Of a DNA stretch of 9,989 bases, positions 5,985 to 9,989 are shown piece after piece (positions within the stretch are counted from its first letter, which is position 1; each line of letters starts with the position of its first letter). The stretch is from NCBI GenBank assembly GCA_902805985.1, contig CADCUW010000603.1:1-9989 (forward strand), written 5' to 3'. Under the pieces are notes generated by a model. That model made no database searches. It saw only the letters and a list, made by a program, of their open reading frames with translations, and had not been told where the DNA came from. The stretch comes from an uncultured Rubrobacteraceae bacterium (GTDB taxonomy: Bacteria > Actinomycetota > Rubrobacteria > Rubrobacterales > Rubrobacteraceae). Position numbers and translations under genes: made by a program.

Positions 5985-7832
5985 CTAGTTGCCCGTGTAC
6001 TCGAAGATGTACAGTCCGAAGTCGCGGTCGCTCGCGGCGACGTACTCCTTGCCGTCCTGCTCGAAGACCTCGACGCCCCAAAGGTTGCTGCCGCCCTCGT
6101 CTATAAAGCGACCGACCTCGACGAGCTCGTTGTCCTGGACCCTCGCGATCCGGAAACCGCCAGAGTAGTAGGAGAAGTACGCGAGTTTGGAGTCCTCGCG
6201 GGAGGTCGCGACCTCATGAATCGAGAGGTCTCCGAAACCGGAGGCGTACTCGGGGTCGTGGGCCTCGGGGATGGCGTAGGTGTCCAACTCGGCCATCTTG
6301 CCACCCGAGTTGTCGTACAGGTGCACGTAGCCCCAGCCGTCGAAGTACGACGCGAACGTCAGCGTGTCGCCCGTGGTGCCGGGCTCGACCGGCAGCAGCT
6401 CCGGCGCTGTGCCCGAGAGGCAGGCGTCGTTGTCGTACGGCTGATTGAAGATGGCGAAGCCCTGCCCTCGGGGGGCGACGCCGAACGCCGGGATGCCGCC
6501 GTCAACGTTCATTCCGAGCGAGGCGTCGCAGGCATCCGTGCCGGTCCGGTTGAAGACGAGCACGGCCTTGTAGCCTCCGGCCGCCTCGACGTTCGCGATC
6601 TTCTCGGTAAAGGTGCACAGGCCGCGCTCGACGACGGCGATCTGCGATCCGCCGCCCGCGCCCGCGCTGGGGTCGCCGTTACAGCCGCGACCGAAGTAGA
6701 CGGACTCGCCGGTGATCGTCTCTCCCTCTTCGAGCTTCTTGGTGCCGCTGCCCTGGCCCGCCGTGAGGTCGGTGCCGTCGGTCACGTTCTTCGCCTGGAG
6801 GGCGAACGGAGCGAAGTCTTCGTCGGCCCCGATGACCAGGCTGTTGTCCTCATTGAATTCCGCCTGATGGCCGTTGCCCTCGGGCGGCACGGTGAAACCG
6901 CTCTCCGACGCCTCGGGGTCGGGGTTGTTAAAGTCGGTGTCGCCGATGTACTCGGGGTTAGCCGGGTCATCAACGTTCAGCGCGACGTAACCGGCGTCCC
7001 AGTAAGAGGCGAGCATGACCTGGTGGCCGTCTATCTCCTTGACGACCATGTCGTGTAGGAAGACCTCACCGAGGTTAGACGGGGCGGCCTGCAGTATCTG
7101 TGGGAACCTCTCGGCGAGGTCTATGTCGGCGATCTGCCTGGGCGAGCGCGGGTCGGTGATGTCGAGGATGTCCACGTCGGTCGCCTCGGCGTTGTCCACG
7201 ATGACGACGTAGGCCTTGTTGCCGGCGTCCCAGGCGAAGGCGCTGTGGATGGCGTTGGCCCTCTTGCGCTTCACGCCGTTGGCCCCGCTGGTGTCGCCGG
7301 CCCCCTCGAACAGGGGCAGCGCCTTGTTCGGCCGCGTCACGTCGTAGAGGTTGACGCCGCCGTAGCCGGTGTTCTCGTTGCACTTCTCGTTGTTGCTGAC
7401 CAGGATGTCGCCCCTGAACTTCGGGGTCGTGATGCTGACGGTCTGGATGCCCTCGCCGGGGTAGCTGCCCGGCTTGGAGCGGATGAACTTGATCTCCTTC
7501 GGGTTCGCGGCATCCCGGATGTCCACGACGTGCACGCCGTTGTCCTCGCAGGTGACCGAGCCCCACGCGGCCAGGTAGGCGTAGCCCTTGTGCACGCCAA
7601 CGTCCGCGATCTTCTCCGGCACGACGTTCTCGAGCTTTAGCTTGGATACGACGTCAACGTTCTCGTTCGTGGCCGGCAGGTGGCCGGCCGTATCGCCGTG
7701 CTGGTGGAGGTCGTGGGCGCCGTCTTCGGCGTCTATCCCGCCGTCCGCCTCAGGGTGCGCCAGGGCTACCCCGGCCAGCGCGACCATAAGCGCGCCGAGC
7801 GTCACCACACAAAGCCAATATCTCCTACGCAA
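5985..7832 (-). CDS. Exported LVIVD-type beta-propeller with inserted PA domain
   Basis: This 615-residue protein begins with a clear Sec signal peptide (residues 1-25, cleavage after VALA). A His/Asp/Glu-rich segment follows (26-51, e.g. HDLHQHGDTAGH). Propeller-like repeats of the LVIVD type, with strands ending in VHVVDIRDAANPKEI, VDILDITDPRSP and VALNVDDPANPEYIGD, fill about 60-340. A PA domain interrupts the propeller at about 372-470 (ESVYFGRGCNGD, VVERGLCTFTEKIANVEAAGGYKA spread over 377-423, then IPAFGVA). More blades close the chain at 490-612, ending GLYIFEYTGN. Six Cys remain in the mature form (95, 151, 384, 406, 435, 471), suited to disulfides outside the cell. No catalytic motif is seen; binding or adhesion is inference. 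The TTG start at 7832 is supported by GGGAG six bases upstream and by the complete signal peptide it gives. The adjacent M28 protein also carries a PA domain. Confidence 0.85.
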   Translation of the reverse strand: MRRRYWLCVVTLGALMVALAGVALAHPEADGGIDAEDGAHDLHQHGDTAGHLPATNENVDVVSKLKLENVVPEKIADVGVHKGYAYLAAWGSVTCEDNGVHVVDIRDAANPKEIKFIRSKPGSYPGEGIQTVSITTPKFRGDILVSNNEKCNENTGYGGVNLYDVTRPNKALPLFEGAGDTSGANGVKRKRANAIHSAFAWDAGNKAYVVIVDNAEATDVDILDITDPRSPRQIADIDLAERFPQILQAAPSNLGEVFLHDMVVKEIDGHQVMLASYWDAGYVALNVDDPANPEYIGDTDFNNPDPEASESGFTVPPEGNGHQAEFNEDNSLVIGADEDFAPFALQAKNVTDGTDLTAGQGSGTKKLEEGETITGESVYFGRGCNGDPSAGAGGGSQIAVVERGLCTFTEKIANVEAAGGYKAVLVFNRTGTDACDASLGMNVDGGIPAFGVAPRGQGFAIFNQPYDNDACLSGTAPELLPVEPGTTGDTLTFASYFDGWGYVHLYDNSGGKMAELDTYAIPEAHDPEYASGFGDLSIHEVATSREDSKLAYFSYYSGGFRIARVQDNELVEVGRFIDEGGSNLWGVEVFEQDGKEYVAASDRDFGLYIFEYTGN

Positions 7833-7838
7833 TGCTTT

Positions 7839-7903
7839 CTCCCGGTTCTCCGTGCTCCGCGGGGAGCATCCGATGCGACCCTCTTACCAGGTCTGCTACC
7901 TGG
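7839..7903 (-). promoter_or_regulatory. Structured leader of the propeller gene with inverted repeats
   Basis: Reading the minus strand toward the start codon there are three stems: CCAGGT-AGCAG-ACCTGG (7903-7887), GCATC-G-GATGC (7876-7866) and TGCTCC-CCGC-GGAGCA (7868-7853). The second and third share bases 7866-7868 and exclude each other. CTCCC at 7866-7862 could instead pair with the GGGAG ribosome site at 7843-7839. The first repeat could equally be a protein operator. It matches no riboswitch class I know. The remaining divergent region up to 8069 shows no clear minus-strand promoter. Confidence 0.3.
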
Positions 7904-8069
7904 CATACCTCTCGACCTGTTTGATCCAGGGACTCTCCCTCCATCTGCCTGTACCGTGCGAACAGAGACCGCGTGCGGCGCGGGACCCCCGTAAGACCAT
8001 CTAGAGATGCCAGGCAGGCTACACGAAAAGTCGCCAACCGTACAAGCGAAATTGGGGGTTACGCCGGGT

Positions 8070-8098
8070 TTGGAGAAATACCCCGGGGCAAATAGAAT
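8070..8098 (+). promoter_or_regulatory. Promoter of the DUF2905-queA(-tgt) unit
   Basis: TTGGAG (8070-8075) and TAGAAT (8093-8098) are exactly 17 bases apart, matching the -35 at its TTG core and the -10 at 5 of 6 positions. The predicted transcription start falls at about 8105, which is the second of two in-frame ATGs. The mRNA would therefore be leaderless from that ATG, consistent with the lack of a ribosome site there. Confidence 0.6.
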
Positions 8099-8104
8099 AT
8101 GGGT

Positions 8105-8323
8105 ATGGGATACGAGGGTTTTGGGAGGCTGCTCATCGCAGGGGCACTGGTTTTGCTCGCGCTCGGTGGCCTCTTCCTGCTGTTCGGGCGGCTGGGTCTC
8201 GACCGGCTGCCGGGCGACCTCGTGTTCAGACGGGGGAACTTAACGGTCTACTTCCCGATAGGGCTCATGATTCTGCTCTCCGTTGTGGGCACCATCGTCC
8301 TGAACGTCCTCCTGCGCCGCTAG
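8105..8323 (+). CDS. DUF2905 family small membrane protein
   Basis: This protein has 72 residues with two membrane helices (about 7-27 and 52-69). Between them is the family signature: RLPGDLVF, then NLTVYFPIG. This is the compact DUF2905 pattern, in which the PGD and FYFP-like elements are conserved; its biochemical role is unknown. In many bacteria a DUF2905 gene sits beside ruvB and queA, and here it stands directly before queA with one base between stop and start, which supports the assignment. Start choice: ATG 8099 overlaps the end of the -10 box, while ATG 8105 coincides with the predicted transcript start, so I prefer 8105; the difference is two residues. No ruv gene is in the window. 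Confidence 0.88.
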   Translation: MGYEGFGRLLIAGALVLLALGGLFLLFGRLGLDRLPGDLVFRRGNLTVYFPIGLMILLSVVGTIVLNVLLRR

Positions 8324-8324
8324 C

Positions 8325-9335
8325 TTGCTCACCTCCGACCTCGACTACGATCTCCCCGAGGCCCTGATCGCCCAGGCCCCGGCCGAACCCCGCGACGCCT
8401 CCCGTCTGATGGTCGTGGATGTGGCCGACAAGACTATCGAGCACCGCACCTTCCACGAGCTACCCTCGTTCCTGCGCCCCGGCGACGCCCTCGTCCTGAA
8501 CGAGACGAAGGTCCTGCCGGCCCGCCTCAAGGTCCGCAAGCCGACCGGCGGCGAGGTCGAGCTGCTCTTTCTGCGCGACCTCGGTCCCGACCGGGGCAAC
8601 GCCTGGGAGGTCCTGGCGCGCCCGGCCAAACGGCTAAAGTCTGGCCTGCGGCTCGTGGCCGGCGACACGAAGCTCGACCTTGTGGAGAACCTGGGAGAAG
8701 GGCGCTGGTCCGTCTCGGCCCCGGACGTGCCGGGCCTGCTCGAAGAACACGGAAAGATGCCCCTGCCGCCGTACATCGAGGCGACGCCGGAGGCGGAGGC
8801 GCGCTACCAGACCGTGTACGCCAGGGAGCCGGGCTCCGCAGCAGCACCTACGGCCGGCTTCCACTTTACGGATGGGGTGCTGGAGGGGGCGGAGCGCGCC
8901 GGCGCCGAGCTGGCGCGCGTCACCCTGCACGTCGGGACGGGGACCTTCCTGCCGGTCAGGACGCAGAGGCTGGAGGACCACCGGATGCACGCCGAGCGCT
9001 ACAACGTGCCGGAGGACGCGGCCAGGGCGGTCCAGGGCGCGGGGCGGGTGGTCGCCGCTGGTACCACCGTCGCCCGGACGCTGGAGACCTGGGCCGGGAC
9101 GGGCGAGAGGTCCGGGGAGTCGCGGTTGTTCGTCTATCCCGGCTACCGGTGGCGGGTCGTGGACGCCCTGTTGACCAACTTCCACCTGCCGCGGTCGACG
9201 CTGCTCGCGATGGTGATGAGTTTCGGGGGGTCGGATCTCGTCCGGAGGGCCTATCGGGTGGCCGTCGAGGAGGAGTACCGCTTCTACTCCTTCGGGGATG
9301 CCATGCTGATCCTCAACGGGGGCCGTACCCTATAG
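8325..9335 (+). CDS. queA: S-adenosylmethionine:tRNA ribosyltransferase-isomerase
   Basis: QueA transfers and isomerises the ribose of SAM onto preQ1 already inserted at position 34 of tRNAs with GUN anticodons, making epoxyqueuosine; it is cytosolic. The 336 residues match the usual 340-355 length. Hallmark stretches are present in order: FDLP-like DYDLPEALIAQAP (6-19) with EPRDASRLMV, NETKVLPARL (59-68), KMPLPPYI (144-151), YQTVYAREPGSAAAPTAGFHFT (161-182), VTLHVGTGTFLPV (199-211), MHAERY (221-226), AGTTVARTLE (245-254), YPGYRWRVVDALLTNFHLP (271-289) and YRFYSFGDAML (318-328). The start is a TTG one base after the DUF2905 stop, with no ribosome site of its own, so translation is probably coupled to that gene. 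tgt follows immediately. Confidence 0.96.
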   Translation: MLTSDLDYDLPEALIAQAPAEPRDASRLMVVDVADKTIEHRTFHELPSFLRPGDALVLNETKVLPARLKVRKPTGGEVELLFLRDLGPDRGNAWEVLARPAKRLKSGLRLVAGDTKLDLVENLGEGRWSVSAPDVPGLLEEHGKMPLPPYIEATPEAEARYQTVYAREPGSAAAPTAGFHFTDGVLEGAERAGAELARVTLHVGTGTFLPVRTQRLEDHRMHAERYNVPEDAARAVQGAGRVVAAGTTVARTLETWAGTGERSGESRLFVYPGYRWRVVDALLTNFHLPRSTLLAMVMSFGGSDLVRRAYRVAVEEEYRFYSFGDAMLILNGGRTL

Positions 9336-9349
9336 GCGCCCCCGTCTCC

Positions 9350-9989
9350 ATAGAGGTAACCGCCACCGACGGGGAGGCCCGGGCGGGCGTCCTCCACACC
9401 CCCCACGGCCCGGCCGAGACGCCAGCGTTCATGCCGGTGGGCACCAAGGGCACGGTCAAGGGCCTCACGCCCGGGGACCTGCGCGGCGCCGGCGCGGGCG
9501 TCGTACTCGGCAATACCTACCACCTCTACCTGCGCCCTGGGGCCGACATCGTGCGGGAGGCGGGGGGGCTCCGTGGTTTCAGCGGCTGGGACGGGCCGAT
9601 GCTCACCGATTCCGGCGGGTTCCAGGTCTTCTCGCTCGCGAAGACGCGCCGGATCGGCGAAGGTGGCGTCAGGTTCGCCTCCGTCTACGACGGTTCCGTC
9701 CACGAGTTCACGCCGGAGCTCACGACGAGGGTGCAGGAGGACCTCGGCGCGGACGTCGCCATGGTCCTCGACGAGTGCCCGCCCGCCAACGCCGGCCGCG
9801 AGTACCATGCCGAGTCGTTACGCCGGACGGCCCGTTGGGCGGAGCGGTGCAAGAAGGCGCACGGCAGGGAGGATCAGGCCCTGTTCGGGATCGTGCAGGG
9901 CGGGCTCCACAAGGACCTTCGCGCCGAGAGCCTGGAGCGGACCGTCGAGATAGGCTTCCCCGGCTACGCCGTCGGGGGCCTCTCCGTCG
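9350..9989 (+). CDS. tgt: tRNA-guanine transglycosylase, 3' end outside window
   Basis: Tgt swaps guanine 34 in tRNA for preQ1 in queuosine synthesis, supplying the substrate for QueA. About 213 codons are present. Counting from codon 9350: ARAGVLHTPHG (10-20), TPAFMPVGTKGTVKG (24-38), LGNTYHLYLRPG (53-64), LTDSGGFQVFSL (85-96) with active-site Asp87, LDECPP (140-145) with Asp141, RWAERCKKAH, GIVQGG, and FPGYAVGGLSV at the right edge. The nucleophilic Asp and the Cys3His zinc site belong to the missing C-terminal half. The start is unclear: no in-frame ATG, GTG or TTG exists between GTG 9149, deep inside queA, and ATG 9431, which would remove the conserved N-terminus. I place the start at ATA 9350 only because homologues begin near this point. 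It is 14 bases after the queA stop and is probably in the same transcript. Confidence 0.9.
   Translation, partial: MEVTATDGEARAGVLHTPHGPAETPAFMPVGTKGTVKGLTPGDLRGAGAGVVLGNTYHLYLRPGADIVREAGGLRGFSGWDGPMLTDSGGFQVFSLAKTRRIGEGGVRFASVYDGSVHEFTPELTTRVQEDLGADVAMVLDECPPANAGREYHAESLRRTARWAERCKKAHGREDQALFGIVQGGLHKDLRAESLERTVEIGFPGYAVGGLSV

Noticed and set aside
5979..7058. 359-codon plus-strand frame antisense to the propeller gene
   Set aside because: Shadow of a gene with a signal peptide and recognisable domains; its composition (V/A/R/D/G) is a reverse-complement artefact.
7825..8037. 70-codon minus-strand frame across the propeller leader
   Set aside because: It overlaps the start of the propeller gene, has mixed codon bias, and is better explained as leader/intergenic DNA with inverted repeats.
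9314..9335. Programmed -1 slippery site at the end of queA (C GGG GGC)
   Set aside because: The heptamer does not allow good re-pairing in both tRNA sites and I see no downstream pseudoknot. The frame relation remains listed under the tgt start finding.
1..9989. CRISPR array, insertion sequence, integrase, toxin-antitoxin or phage-defence module
   Set aside because: No spaced direct repeats, terminal inverted repeats with a transposase, or relevant domains on either strand; gene content is housekeeping, transport and secretion.

Overview
The window is GC-rich with strong G/C bias at third codon positions, and several genes use GTG or TTG starts. Together with the gene content (QueA next to Tgt, a lone ilvD, secreted PA-domain proteins, weak -35 boxes and apparently leaderless genes) this suggests a high-GC actinobacterium. 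A deep-branching Rubrobacter-like lineage is my best guess, but that is inference and not shown by a marker gene.

Layout from left to right. (1) 24-536 (+) is an unrecognised small four-helix membrane protein; its start is doubtful and its frame is open to the left edge. (2) 537-798 is a convergent intergenic region with only weak hairpins. (3) 799-2493 (-) is ilvD, dihydroxy-acid dehydratase for branched-chain amino acids and pantothenate, with a good promoter candidate at 2533-2562. (4) 2520-2804 (-) is a coding-quality fragment that looks like the C-terminus of a larger secreted protein; a second piece lies in another frame just upstream. (5) 2899-3768 (+) is an EamA/DMT-family transporter. 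(6) 3843-4355 (+) is a single-chain VOC-fold metalloenzyme. (7) 4449-5846 (-) is a secreted M28 zinc aminopeptidase with a PA domain. (8) 5985-7832 (-) is an exported LVIVD-type beta-propeller with its own inserted PA domain, ended by a textbook intrinsic terminator at 5933-5957. (9) 8105-9989 (+) is a tRNA-queuosine block: a DUF2905 membrane protein, queA, and the first ~213 codons of tgt, which runs off the right edge.

How the genes fit together. QueA and Tgt act in one pathway (Tgt inserts preQ1 into tRNA, QueA adds the epoxycyclopentane ring), and the DUF2905-queA linkage is a known conserved neighbourhood. The two PA-domain secreted proteins lie next to each other on one strand but are separated by a terminator, so shared function is only suggestive. 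The rest is a patchwork of single-gene transcription units.

I see no mobile element, CRISPR array, rRNA or tRNA, and no convincing new multi-gene system. The points most worth checking are the missing canonical start codon of tgt, the frameshifted remnant upstream of ilvD, the PA-containing propeller with its structured leader, and a set of TAGAAT-like -10 boxes close to start codons.
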